From positions 24,082,427 to 24,146,426 of the forward strand of contig OX442315.1 of NCBI GenBank assembly GCA_949358305.1: a stretch of DNA of 64,000 bases, written 5' to 3'. The notes beneath the pieces were generated by a model, which saw nothing but the letters and a program-made list of their open reading frames with translations, searched no databases and was not told the origin of the DNA. Origin of the DNA: Strigamia acuminata. Its lineage: Eukaryota > Arthropoda > Chilopoda > Geophilomorpha > Linotaeniidae. The position numbers were made by a program, and so were the translations under genes. Positions 34,161 through 47,400 of the stretch are shown in pieces; positions within the stretch are counted from its first letter, which is position 1, and each line of letters starts with the position of its first letter.

Positions 34161-35000
34161 AAATTTGAAGCCAAGTGGACGATGGAAAAGAAAACAGCGG
34201 AAAACTAAGTGCCGGAAAGAGAAATAAGTCGAGTAATTCACGACTTGATCAAATAAAGATTTCTGGCAGACCTGCCAAACGAGGTGATGGTGACCCCGAT
34301 GCATCGATAGGCACTACACGAACACGATTAAAAAGCGGAATTAAGAAACTTAAGAAATGAGCACAAAACTACGCGCGGGACACGACCGAACCAGCGCATT
34401 TTCTTATTAATTAGACATTTCGTTCGTTTCTCATTTACTTTACGTTGTTGTGCACCCGTCAAAACGAATAAAAGATGTATTTAATCAACTGATTAAAGTA
34501 ATACGCTATTCTATTTGTATGATTTTTAGATTACATTTAAACCGGTATGCCGAGCAATAGGCCTAAAAGAGGTTCGGCCGCCTGGCTGGATAAAACGCAG
34601 GCATCTCCTGCTGGTTTTAAAAAACCAGATTGAGGAACGAAAGTGGAAGTGTAGAAGAAACGCTGGCCTAAATCCGTTGTGAAAGAAGTCACAATTGTGT
34701 TGCAGTGATGGTGAGTGTTTAAATTGATGCGCACAGTGAATGATTGTGTAATTTAATGTGTTATTAAAAACTAAATTTAAATGCGAGGATATAAATCTCG
34801 CTTTTCTCTTCCGAAGAGTCGCGACGCGCCGGCGAAACGCCATGTTGGGCAGCAAAGTGAGATTCGGCGGAAAACTGGGCAGCGAAAAAAGGGTATGTGA
34901 GTTAATTAATTAAATTGATAGGAAATTGTAAATTAAAATTGACGTTTGAAATTTTCAAACGGTGAAATTTAAATATTTTAAAATTAAATTTAAATTCTGC
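34160..35000 (+). other. Possible 5' exons of a rightward-transcribed gene
   Basis: Three neighbouring signals point the same way. A basic, Ser-rich open stretch runs 34175-34360 (VDDGKENSGKLSAGKRNKSS) without ATG. A segment 34530-34710 has an acceptor (tttttag) and a consensus donor (ATG|gtgagt); it contains the 28-codon ORF MPSNRPKRGSAAWLDK. At 34842-34892, ATG starts MLGSKVRFGGKLGSEKR and ends at the donor gtatgt in phase 0. No downstream coding exons are recognised in the window, so these could be untranslated leader exons or chance. Confidence 0.3.
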
Positions 35001-38000
35001 AAGGATCCGACGCGGTGGTTCGGAAAAGGCTCGAATTGAAATTTCAAATCATTTCAATGGTACCTACACAGAATCAAATAGATTATGAGAATTCTATTAT
35101 AAAATCTGATGATATTAATCTCGCTTATAAATGCGAAAACAACTTATTAATCGCATATTTTAATTTGCTTTTAAAGAACAGAAAATTCAAAAATTTTAAA
35201 ATTTGTCATCGCCAATGGAAAATTGTCAAAATGTATAAAATAGTGGCGCGTATGCAAATACAAATCGTTTTTACATATGTGGTCTTAAAAAACGCGTTCG
35301 GAGTTACACGAAAAGTGAGGGGGGGGGGGCTCTCAAGATTTCTTTCGATACGCGAGAAATGAACACGACTAAAATAAAAGTGCAAGAAAAGTGAAATAAA
35401 CTGAGTAGACCTAAATGAATATTCCTAACGCCATCAAGTCACCGACAGTGACTGTCGTCTTTTCTCCGGAGATTTGAACATCAAAAAGGCTGTCAAAAGA
35501 ATCCTGAACCAAAAATTTTGTTTAAAATCTAAAAATATTTGCAGTAGCAACAAATTGATAGGCAAAAATGTAAAACACAAGATGCAAAGATGGCGACCCG
35601 ATGGAGTGAAGAATAAAAAGAGATGAACGTGGCAGGTTTCATTTGGACTCGATATATGGCCATCTTAAACGCATCCCACCCTCTCGTCTCCTCTCGTCTC
35701 CTCTCCATCCCAAATGTCCCTTGCTTTAATGTGTGGGAGTGGACACGCAGTTTCTCCGTACAGACTGCTAATTTTTTTTCTTGCCATTTCTTTTTTTCAC
35801 AATTTTTCTTCTTCGTGTTTTTTTATGTTTCCGTGTGAGCGTGACATGACCGCAACAAGCTTGATGTTGCAGGTAAGAAAAGGTGCGCGGCCAAGTGTGG
35901 CTGCCATTACAACTCCCAATTACGAGTGTGGTGCGTGGGATGAATCATTGACGACACCTTGGGCCTCCATTTTGGATCGTCTCCGCATTGATTTTTTTAA
36001 CTCTCCCACTCCCCTCCCCCCGCACGCGCCCCGGCCCGACTGTAATTAGCTATTGCGATGCGCGAGAGTTAAAATGGCGTCGACGGAATTTACAAAATAT
36101 ACTCACCGTGAAAATGCGAATGGAGTCGAACAGCGTCGTGCAAGGAGAACGAGATCCACGAAACGAGTGCGTTCGTCCCTGTGTCTGCGTTCAGCTGTCC
36201 TCCCGCCACCCCCAACCCACCCCTCCCGCCCTTTGAACGGGGGTTTTTTTCCCTCCCCTCGTGCACAAAGACTCACCATTCGAAAATTTCACTTTGTTTG
36301 GCCTCAAAAAAACGACTCCCCCTTCCCTCAACCCTTATAAAAAGAAAAAAGATGGAGGAAAACGGAAACGCGGAATAAAAAAAATAATTTAAAAAAGATG
36401 GCGAATTGTCAGATATGAGGAAAAAACATAGCAAAATCCTTTCGGTCGTCTGAATCGACATGGCATGCACAAAGAAGTCTCTGGTTGGCATGCGGGGGTT
36501 TTTATTCAATGATGGAAGCCCCTCGACCCTCCCGTTCCCCACTCCCTCTATGCGTTTTTTCTATTTTTTATATTCGCTCTTCCCTTCAGTACGGGGTCGA
36601 AGATGTAGACCCGAGAGTCTCGAATGCATCTACAAACCGTTTTAGACACTAACGCCAATCACGATAAGAAACCGACGATTAGCCGTCGACGAAATTCTTC
36701 ATCAAGGATTACGTGATAAGGACTATGTAGTAAAAGCCAGTCGCCACCAAACAGCAACAAAACTGTGTTAATGCGAGAAAAATAGAGAGAAAGAGGGAAA
36801 GAAAAGGTCAGTTTTATCTCGCAATGGTGCTTTAATGTTGGATTCGAGATTCAGTCGGACTTGGTCGGCGTTAACGAAGCCGACTGTCAAATACTACCGA
36901 ATTTGTTAATGGGCCACGTGGCATTTGTCAGTCAAGTTTGCAACTCTTTAGTCCCTGGTCTTTGCCTTGTATTGATGTCGGCGCGTGCTAATAAGTCTCA
37001 TCAACATAAGTGGGCGACTCAGGAGGTGCACACGCCATCGCCTTGTTTTACCGATTGCTATTTACTGTAGGGCGGCGCATAAATTATGTTGAATACTCGC
37101 CCAGGATTAACATAGGGACACACCCGTAATGGCGGTCGACTGCTGCCACGAGCCGGTGGCACACGCACGCACGAGCGATGCACAGAATCACGGGAAGGCT
37201 GTTCCATTGCCTCCTGCCCGCGTATAACGGGGATGAAAATGAGAGTTGAGGGTGGCAGTTCAAAAGAAGGGAAGGAGAAAAACGCTCCCTCACCATAGGG
37301 CAGGATGTGGGAGGTGGAAGGGACAAGAGAAAGAGAGAGAGAGAGAGAAAAAAAATGAAGAAAAAAAAATATAAAGAACAAGAGGGAGGGAGGGTGACCA
37401 GACTAGCAAACAGCACGAGACGCGTTCATTTTCGGACGGCATTTCATTTTCCGAGTTGATCCTGTGTAAGGTGGGGGCTAGAGTAGGTGGAAGAAATAAG
37501 GAGGCGTCCGTGTCTTAATGAGATAGTGTCAGCGGGTGCCCACCATTTGTGCTATCGCGTCACTCATTGGTTCCAAATTTTGTGAAAGCGAGACTTGAAA
37601 GAGATGGGCAGACTAACACTGCGAGTTTTAACAGACAACGCGTAACACTCGCATTTTCAATTACACGGCCCACACTTCTTTTCGCTCCCCGACGACCCCT
37701 TAACACCTTTGACGGCAGATGGGCCAAGAAATCAAGCGCCACCCTTGCCAACCCAATTCTTTTATACATTGAAACTAAAAATGGAAACGATAACAGCAAC
37801 CCCACACGGCCCCCGTTTCTTCATACTCCCAACTTCCCATTCGCATTAAAATGTTCGTATATAAAAAAAAATGCGGAGGACATTGGAGCAGATGATGGCT
37901 TAAGTAGACAAGAAAACGAAGCGCCGACAAAGTGCTCATAATCGCCCATCAATCAACGCCGTGCAGTCGTATGTTGTGCGCCTTGGGAGTTTTTTTGTCC

Positions 38001-39000
38001 TTGTTATTACCAAATGCAATAACAAGTTATATAGATTAAAAATCCAAAATGGACGGAGTGCTAGAGACCAACTCGTCGGTTGGAACACGTCCCTTTAACC
38101 ATGTTTTGGGGGAGGGTTGGGTTTGAGTCTGCAATGGGTGACGTCACAGCTCTTTTTCGATAGTATCTGGGCAACTGAAAGAAGCCCTCTTTTTCGCCGC
38201 CCGTGTCTCAGCCACAGAAAAAGAAGAGGAGAAAAAAAAAGAGAGCTTCGATAGAAGAGCTGCGTCGTCGCGCACGCCCAATTCATATGGTAGCGTAGCG
38301 GCAAAGGATGTGAAGGGGCCGCGATGGCATTCCTTTTCTACCGCATGGGACACTAACTTTTCAGCACTGATCATCTGACAGTGATTCAGGCTGACAAGCA
38401 AAAATTAGCACGTGCAGATGATGTTGCTTGCGACCTTGACGTCTTTTTTTTCGCTTCTAGATTATGTTACTAGAAGAGGGGGAAAGGGGTTTGTATGGGG
38501 AAGGGGAAAGGACAAGAAGAGTGAAGAATAGATCAGCACTAGCAAAGGTAAGAGTTGGAGGAAAGGAGAAAAAGGTGGCGGTGATGGTCACGAAAGGCGG
38601 CGATGAAAGCAAAACTGTGTCCTGTCGTTGCATCGTCGAGGAGGAGGAGAAATGACGAGTGAGACGTTGTTTATCAGCAAGATGAGCGAGGTGGATCAGT
38701 TTAAGTATACACCTGAGCCAATCCACGCTATGTTTTATGCAAAGCCTAGTTGCTTGCAGATGCGAGTTTTTTCTTGATTGTAAAATGGGGTTAAGAGAAA
38801 CGGGAATTTCTCTCTCTCTTTTTATCCTCGACGCGAAAAAGGGCTCGCAAATAATTGATGAATTTTTTTTTTCTTTCTATTCAGTGACAGGAATAATACA
38901 GAGTTTAGAGAACGGAATGTATTTTAGGCCGGACTTTTTTAAAAAACATTTTAAACACTGGTCAAATAAGTTTGTACGAATACTAGGGAGTAGTAGAAAT
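35000..39000. other. Gene-poor region with GC-balanced blocks
   Basis: No recognised gene. Notable points are a nine-codon ATG segment ending in CAG|gtaaga (35846-35872), CT-rich tracts (35685-35710), GA tracts (37329-37349), a CRE palindrome TGACGTCA (38139-38146) and many ATGGCG elements. Short ORFs here overlap on both strands and look random. Confidence 0.45.
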
Positions 39001-39200
39001 ACATGACAGCACGTGACCAGTGGTCGCCACTGACCATACGCGTTAAATCACGTGATGTGTCTTTACAACTCATCTTTGCACGTGCTTCTCACTAAAACAA
39101 ACTTGTCAGCGAGTACACGTGTGACGAGTTTCGTTGTGTCGAGTATCTTCCGCCGCACTGTCACAGTGCACAGGGGGCGGGCAGGAGGGGCTGATCTGGG

Positions 39201-39387
39201 ATGGAGGAGGGAGACTGGCCAACCGGCCCCTCGCTGTACGTTCGTCAGTTGTTTCGTGCGCTTGTTAGTCGGAGTCCGCCATTATTTGATGCGTGGCCAA
39301 GCATTGGAAATCCATTCAATATCCGAGCAACACAAACCGAGCTGCCAGTTCTGCCCATCTCTCTTACGAATCTCGAGACATTCTCAG
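39201..39387 (+). CDS. Candidate first coding exon (62 codons) ending in a consensus donor
   Basis: ATG starts MEEGDWPTGPSLYVRQLF, and the frame stays open to CAG|gtaaga (gt at 39388) in phase 1. A GC-rich leader precedes the ATG. No partner exon or homologue is recognised, so it may be chance. Confidence 0.3.
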
Positions 39388-39399
39388 GTAAGACTCCTC

Positions 39400-40271
39400 T
39401 CAACTGCCCGTGACAAGTAAAGGGTCCGATTTGAACCCACACTCGTCCATTCTCAGATTTTGCCTCCTTTTTTTCCTCATCTCGTTTCTCACTTTAAAGG
39501 TTTTCTTCATCTCGTTTCTGAGCGCTTCCGTCCACACAGGACCAATTATTTAACTGGTTAAATTGGTGGCAACTAGTTATCGCGCAAGTTGTCGTGTGAC
39601 GATTCTTCCCATTCACATATTTCTTTTATGCAAGCAATGCGCATGCTCTGTGCATCTCATACGATGACACATTGAAACGAAAAAAAGAAGAAAGTCTCGA
39701 TATAAACCTGCCACTTTAGCTAAAGCAAATCTCAAGTTTGGCTGAAAAGCCTACCCAGGGGCCGTTTTCCTGGCATCTTAAAGAACATGTATTCCCGGGT
39801 CCCTCTCTCATTCTCTTCTCTTCTCTTCTGTGTTCTCGCGGTTTATTCTCTTGTCGATAGTATATTGGCAGTGGTGTTAATTGAAAGCGGTAGGTGCGGT
39901 GACACTAATTAGTTTCTTGTATTGGACATAAGGCTAAGGGGGCGGACGAGTTGGGCTGCTTCACGTGGCACTTTTGTTCTAGCGCTGAATAGCGCATGGG
40001 GGAAGAGAAGGGCGCCGACTCAGTGGGGATTCAAAGGGTTACCAGGCGTGCGCAATTGGGGCATTATGGTTCCCCCATCGATTCCACTTAACCCTTTAAC
40101 GACCTACAAACGATATTGACCCGCATCAAGACGCCTGCTCTATTCACGGCTTACACCAAAGGGTTATCACTCGGTGTGCACGCCTTTTGTGGTAGAGAAA
40201 ATAAAAAATAAAAAGAGGGGGTTGTTATTAAGATGAAACAAAAGCGAGCACAAACAAAATAACAATGCACT

Positions 40272-40309
<38 letters not shown>

Positions 40310-43300
40310 GCGGGTGCGGGCGCGGGTGCGGGAGGTGAGGCTTGTTTTGCCTTTCGAATTCTATTGCCCGTGAAGGGCATTCGGAGCCGACAGCCGAATG
40401 AAAAGTAGTCGGGAGACGGTAAACTGGATAGATGCCACCAAATGAGGTTTAGCAGAGGGGGTCCGGGAGGGGTGGCCGTGGTCGTATGGGCGCCCGCACT
40501 GACCAAGAGGAGGAGTGACCAGTGGCCAGACACAATGGCGAGTGGTTTGGCCGAGAAGGCGGGGACGTTGTTTATTTACCCACACTTGAATAGAGTCCGA
40601 GCCAGAACGACAACCGAAAATGGACGCCAATGATGGCACCTGGACACACTTCTCACATGTAGGGAGAATTGTGGTTGTAGTGGACAAAAGAAAAAGTCAC
40701 TTTCATTTTCCTATTAGTTAAGTGAATGATCAACGCATGGACGCACATGGGGCTTGGCACGACTAAAGGGCGCAAACAGTGCACGTGCTGTACTAATTAC
40801 ACACGTCGAATTCCCATTTGGCAAGCTGCTAATTAATGAAGAACACCTGCTTTTTGTGCCACCTGCGTTCAAACAAATCTTAACGCATCGACTCGAACAA
40901 TTGCATCAGAATCTGCACGGAAAACTTAAACGGAAATCGGCACACCGATTGTGCCAAATATTTTTACATTTTTTTACGAATTTTAAACTGACAAAAAAAA
41001 AAAAACATTTATATTTTTTTTTTATTATTTAAAAAAGGAAAAGAGCTGCTAACTTGATTGCGTATTCACTCCTACACAATGAAACGAATTTAATGCATAA
41101 AATTCAAAGAATTTTTATTTAGGTTTATAAAAGTACTTCAAGTACCGGTATTCATTCTTTAATAGCCAGTTTTGGTTGTTTGTTAACTAGGTAAACAAGA
41201 TACTAATGCAATCGAATTCGGTATTCTTAATTTAAATTCGGTTAAATTATAGTTGATTCTTGAATTGAAAGAAATTTTAGTTGATTTTTGAATACGGCTA
41301 AATGTTTTTAATTTTTAGATTCAACGAAATTCATTTGATACAATTAAATTTAGGTGATTTTTGGAAGCGACTAAATTATGTTGATTTTGGATACAACTAA
41401 ATTTTGTTAATTTTAGGGTTTAGCAAAATTTCATTTTTATATATTTAGCACCCAAAACTAAAATTAAATTATACTTTTATATTTTTATATTTTTTAAAGA
41501 AAAATATTTATTTAATTCTAAAGTGAATTTGGGGCTAAGTGTGTTTACATAACTTTTCCAGTAAATTGAATTTTTAAGACGAAAATAGAAAATATTTTCC
41601 ACATTTACGGTATATGTATATAATAAATTGTCGTTGTGCGGCTATGGCTAAGCTGCAATTTCTCGCAATGTTGATAAAATACTGCAAATCTTAAGAAACG
41701 TATATTTTAAATGACACTTTATAATACGATACAATACATTTAAATAAAAGAAAATTTGGAATTCAGCTTTGGTTCAGTTCCTTCGGTTTAATTTTTGCGA
41801 ATTTCAAATTAAAAAATCTAACCACTTATCATGATTGTGTAGTTGGATCAATAAATTCGTATTCAGTTATCGTGATTACTCTTTATTTGAATTAATTTAT
41901 TGATTTAAACTATTACGGACATCAAGATTATTGGAAATACTCTGAAGGATTTTATACGTAGGTTGTATTATCTTATTAATTCGTTTATTTAATTATGTAA
42001 AATGTTCTAAAACATACAAATAATTTAATTAATAAAATGAATAACATTGAAACAAACCTTTTACACCCGACTAGTATTTTTTAAAAATTGCGTATATAGT
42101 ATTAATTTGTGCAAACTAGATTTAATATTCAACAAAAATAAGTAGTGCAAATTATAAAATATAATCGCTAACAATTTTTCTTTATAAACACAATAAATAT
42201 ATTTTTAAAAAAGGAAAAAAAGAGGGGACGATGAGGGTGCGAACTACGCCGGTTCCTTCGGGTTCAGGGTGGCCGTTTGCTTAGGGACAGACAAAAGAGC
42301 CGGGTCGTCGGGGGCGCCGTACCTCGCAACGCATTCGCTACAAAATCTGAAAAACGGGCTTCTTTTTTACAGGGGTTCTCTTATTTCTCACCAAAAACTG
42401 GAAACCAATATGTCTCGCACACCCCTCACATTCATACAACTGCCCCCACGTGCAAAGCGCTCGCTATTGTAGGCTCACTGGCCAAGGGGGGGAGGAAACT
42501 TGCTCTAAAGAAAATCCAGGAAATTCGTGGTTTTTGTGGAGACTTCTTTTCGTCTCCAGATTCTGTTTTTTTTCACTAACTGCTTTTTTTTCTTTTATCA
42601 TACCGCGACTCATACAAAGAATGAGGATTCACTAGGGCCCAGTCTGAGAACAGGACACGCAAAAAAAGAAATATATTTATATAAAAAAGAGATTATTTGA
42701 GTACATTTAAAGAAAGGGATCGTTTTAGTTTGTAAGTAATCCATGTACAGTATCAGTAAATAGACAGATCACGGACAGATTGTTTTGTGCAGTTTTTCTA
42801 GTCTGATGTGTAATCAAATCCGTTTTGTTCGTTGGCCGGTTTTTAGGTGTATCCGTTTCCGCAGCCCACCTGTCAAGTTTTTATTCGGCCTCGCCTTTAC
42901 TTTTCTCTTACGAGTCGTTGGTTCTTTCGATGTTTTTCGTGATAAGTGGACATCTGTTCTCTTTTTCGCTTTCTGACGTAGCACATTCGGATTTAGACTC
43001 GTTTTCGCCTCACTTTCTTTCAGTTTTTCACTCTGACTATTACGCCGCTCACACTCGACACTAGTGTAATTACAGGTGAGAAGGCATTTTGGGGGCGTGC
43101 GGCTCCCTTTTTTTTTACTCTTCCCTCCCCCCACCTGACACGCGCTTTCTTAACGCACCCCTTTGGAACGCGCACCCTTTTCTTTCAGTACTGCAGGCAC
43201 GAAGGAGAAACCAAGGCACCCTATAAAAGACAAGATGACTTGACGGATGCCTCTTTTTCCGGGTTTAACATTCATCAAATGCCTTTGCATCTGGTTTTGC

Positions 43301-44400
43301 ATTTTCATGTTCAGCTGTAGGTTGAGTTTTCTTTTTAAAAAAAGATTGTACACACATCTATGGAGCTGCGTTGAATAAAACATAAATTAAACCGAGTTTC
43401 ATTACATGTTACAAATATAAACAAATAATTTGATAAATATATATAATCGGAATTATCTGGGTAATATTTTTCTTTTCGTTTATTGTATTTCTGAATTTTT
43501 AAATGTATTTGTAGAAGATATATTTTAAATAAAACTGACGCGGTAACTTTCATGTACATTGATGTTGAGCGAATTCTTTTATTGATTTACTACATTGATA
43601 TTTTTTCAATTCGAGCAGTTGTGGTAGTTTCCATGTACGGGAAATAACAAATAAACTTGCATTTGTTTATTAGTGTTTGTACTGTAATGAAAAACAAATT
43701 ATCTAATATTAATTAACATACCGGTGGTCTAGTAGGCTTTGTTCCTACTCAAGGCACAAATGCGGCGATTTGGTGTTTTTCTGTGTACTGCAAAATCTCC
43801 GTGTTTTTCTGCCATCAAATTGCGCAAAGCATGCACAAAAATAGCTAAATTACCGCTGTATATATGTGGAATTTAGAAAACAAACATTAACCGAATTCGA
43901 TATTATTTAGGTACTCTCTATCGACCACGGTAAATAAAATTTACAATTAAGAATAAATTGCAAATTTGCAAATTCTTAAGGTCATCTACGAGATTAAAAT
44001 ATTAAAATATTCATTAAGCAAAGTAAATGTAAACTGAAATGAATATAAACAAGCAATCGAGTTTTTTTTCCTGATTTTTCCCATTCGAAAAACGCACTTA
44101 GTTTGCGTGAGAATGTGCCGCCTGTTTGTTTTAAACGATCGTCTTACATTTAAATTGAACTTGTTTCTTCAGCGATATTAAAATTCTTCCTTTCGAAATA
44201 ACAAAAGAATAAATCTAACTGAATTTTCATTTATTACTTATTCACTCTTTAAATACTAATTCATGTGCTTTTCCAACCATTTTTGCACGAATAACTTGAT
44301 TATCGCTCTACTAGCAATATTTATGGGCGCAAAGGATTGAAATTTCGTGTACAAAGCGTGAGCGAGAAGTAATTTTTTTTTATATCTATTCTTTCCTTTT
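39400..44400. other. Gene-poor region with an AT-rich core
   Basis: It holds a GA18 run (40273-40308) followed by GTGCGG repeats to 40335, the recurrent TGACCAGTGG (40516-40525), and an AT-rich core (41030-42230) with almost no ORFs. Around 42780-43075 a pyrimidine-rich segment ends in CAG|gtgaga (gt at 43076), possibly an untranslated exon. The stretch 43380-44400 is again AT-rich. No gene is seen. Confidence 0.45.
40273..40335. repeat. GA18 run followed by GTGCGG repeats
   Basis: Eighteen GA units (40273-40308) pass into interrupted GTGCGG/GCGCGG units. Confidence 0.92.
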
Positions 44401-47400
44401 TGAAGGGTATTTTGCAGCCGTGCAAAGTCTACTTAGGCAGTGCATGCATAATGCAAGAAGGGGACGAATGACCAGTGGGCGGCCATTTCCAAGCCAATTG
44501 AGCCAACGCTGTGTCGGACACAGAAGCGGGTGGATGGGGTGTTGTTGAAGGTACTGGTCAGCGAAAGACGGCTGAAGGGAGGGGAGGTTGTAGGAGAAGT
44601 GGGAGTGAGATGCTGGAGTCTGGCCGAGGGAATTTCACTATAGCTTCGATCGATTTTTTTTTCTTATTTTTTTGTGTGCCCTACTCTTTACGCACTGACG
44701 GGCATCCTGAGGCCAGAGAACGATGGTTGCCATGGTTATAAAGCGGCCAGCTTGTTTGCTCGCCGCCTGAAAGGCGTCAATTTGAAGTGCGTTGCATATC
44801 AGCGTCAGCGAAGCGGTCGATTTGTTGGTGCCCTTAAATTTCTCGTGTGGACCTCGCTTGAGTCTGCGGCCATTGACCGGGCAAAGCAGCAAAGCTTGAA
44901 AGGGGGGTGCTTTTCATTTTTTAATCTTATAAAATTGACGTGACGAAGAATTTTTTAACATGTCAGGTCTTTTCCAACATTTGCAAACGTCCAAATACTC
45001 ACCCCAACACGTCATCCAAGGGCCACGGGACCATACGGTTTGCCCTTAACCCGTTCCTTCCAACCAGCGTCAGATGAATGCTACTCTCCGACCAATGGCA
45101 TTAGCGCGTCAGAGCTCAGGCGTCGCTATTGGAGCTCACGAGCATCTCTCCCACCTCTCCATCTCCATACGGTACGAGTGAAAGGGTTGAATATTTGACA
45201 AGAAGGATGCACTAATGTCTCCTGAAAAACTCGTAAATATTTTAAACATTTGCCCCGTTGGTCTCCCACGTGCTCACACTGTATCAAGGGTTTATAAAAA
45301 ATTACAAAAATTTAATGGTAAAACGAATATGAAATGCGGAGCGATTAGTCTTACGCCTCTTTTTCAAAATGTTGGCATAAAGGGGTTAGGCATTTAGATA
45401 AGAAAGGGTGGGGACACCTGGGGAGGTTAGGTGGGGACTGAAGGGGCTCAAAGTGCCCTAATGCATCTTATTATTATTGACTAGAAAAGTGAGTGGCACA
45501 TACTGATCCGATCTGGCAGCAAAGGGTTGCGCAGATGAAGATACAATGGTAAGGGGACGAAGGATACACGTGAGCTGAAGGACAAGTGCGTTTGAGACAG
45601 CTTTGCCCTTGGAGGGAACGGGCAACTGATCCAATATTAATCGGATCCAGTTGCCCGCCGCACAGAATTGAAAAATAGAAAAAGAAAAAAATGCGAAGAA
45701 AGAAAGAAAAAAATGCGTCTCGATTCAAATTGTCCAGGTCACTCCGATACCATCTGTTCAACCCTCGACAAACAATCTGGCGAGAAAGGGTTGTTGATTC
45801 CTTGAAAACCGAGTGCCCTGGGAAAGAAGTGTCTGACTTTGACGCGTGTGCGTGTTGTGCATTCTACATTCAGTCCATCAGACCTACCGGTATATAGTTT
45901 GTGTTTTTTTCTTTATTTTCTCCCTCCGCTTTAAGCTTTGTCTAATAAATAAGACCGACGTCAAAAGTTGTACGAAGAAGTAACTTAATAAGCACTTTGA
46001 CTCAGCATTAGTGTTGTAATAATGGGTTTATTACATTGTGGTATGAAAAAAAAGCGAAATCGGTGTCGGGATCATCTAGAACCGATTCGATCCTTCATTT
46101 GAAGACGTCCGAAGCCTTTTCTCGCGTTGAAAATCCAAAATTGGCCACCGGGTGAATAGAGTGGGTGGACGTCCAACAGCTGTCGGATTAATCACCGACT
46201 ACAAGGCGCCCATTTCGTGTTCGGCCTCAGACTTTAAGAAAGCGCGGGCGCGGGTTTAATCAGTGCCCAGCACTCCTAACGTAGCACCTCCTCCACATCC
46301 ATCTCCGCCTCGGGCGCAATTAGACGGCCTGAGGGTGGCACCGCTACCACCACCGCCACGAGCAAACCTCGTTAGCGTCCTCCAACCGGGCGCGCCTAAT
46401 GTCCAGCAAACACAGACTCGGCTGCAAGGCGATAGAGTTCACATTCTCATTTTGATAATTCCTTCTTCTATTGACACAAGGAATTGGGCCCACCTCATCT
46501 CATCTCATCAACGCGCACGCGCCAATCTCACAGGCACAAGAAGCGTTGTTTGCTCGAGATGACGGATGCCGAGGGGTCATCTTCAGCGACAACCGCCTCC
46601 TTCCGCCTCGGCATATCCTTGCTATGACGTTCTTTTATTCGCTCACGTGCACTTGCTTGGGGGCAATCAGTGCAGAGTGAAGTCGCACTCGGTGAGGGTC
46701 CAGGGTGAGAGGAGGGAGGATTTTCGACAAGAAGCTGTCAAGACGCGACTATCACGTGACCTGTCACCGCCCGATATGATCGCGTGGGCGGGTATTAAGG
46801 CAAAAGACGGTTCGTGTCGAAGCCGAACCAGGTGCTGCTATTGCTAATAGTTTCTTGCCATAAACAAAAATGAAAAGAAAAAGAAAAGAAAAAAGAAAAA
46901 AGAAAATACGAAAATACGAAATACCATTATTACAATTCTTGTCATGTCACTTGTCTAATCTAGAAGTAGATAAGTTTAGTGCATGTGCATGTGCATGTGC
47001 ACGAACGGCGTAATTCGAACTGTGTTTTGCATTTGCGATTAGCCGTCCATAGACAACAGCGAGGTTGAAAGGTGAAACTGAAATTTCTCATCAGCTCAGG
47101 CGTTGGCCGAGCATAGCTTGACAGCGCGAATTACGGGCTGGGCGCGTGCGTTCGCCTCGCCAATCACACGGGCACGAAAACAAATACAGACGCTGACATC
47201 AGGTAACGAGATCCCCGATAACGACTCGCGCTCGACGGGCGAGCGCGCTCGAGCCGCAATAATTAATGATTACGCCCGCGTCGGATCAACGCTGTAATTT
47301 CAAGTTTACTTGGACGCCAAACTTCCCTCGGCCTTCCATAACAAATGGCAATCGGTTCAGATCAAGACCCTACCCTCCCCCTCACTACCACCAACAGGAA

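Noticed and set aside
39419-39445. tRNA-like B-box (GGTTCAAATC on the minus strand)
   Set aside because: No pairing T-stem or acceptor stem and no A-box at the right distance.
46263-46562. Proline-rich plus-strand frame
   Set aside because: Lacks ATG and donor; proline-rich frames arise easily in C-rich DNA. Kept only as a note in the block description.
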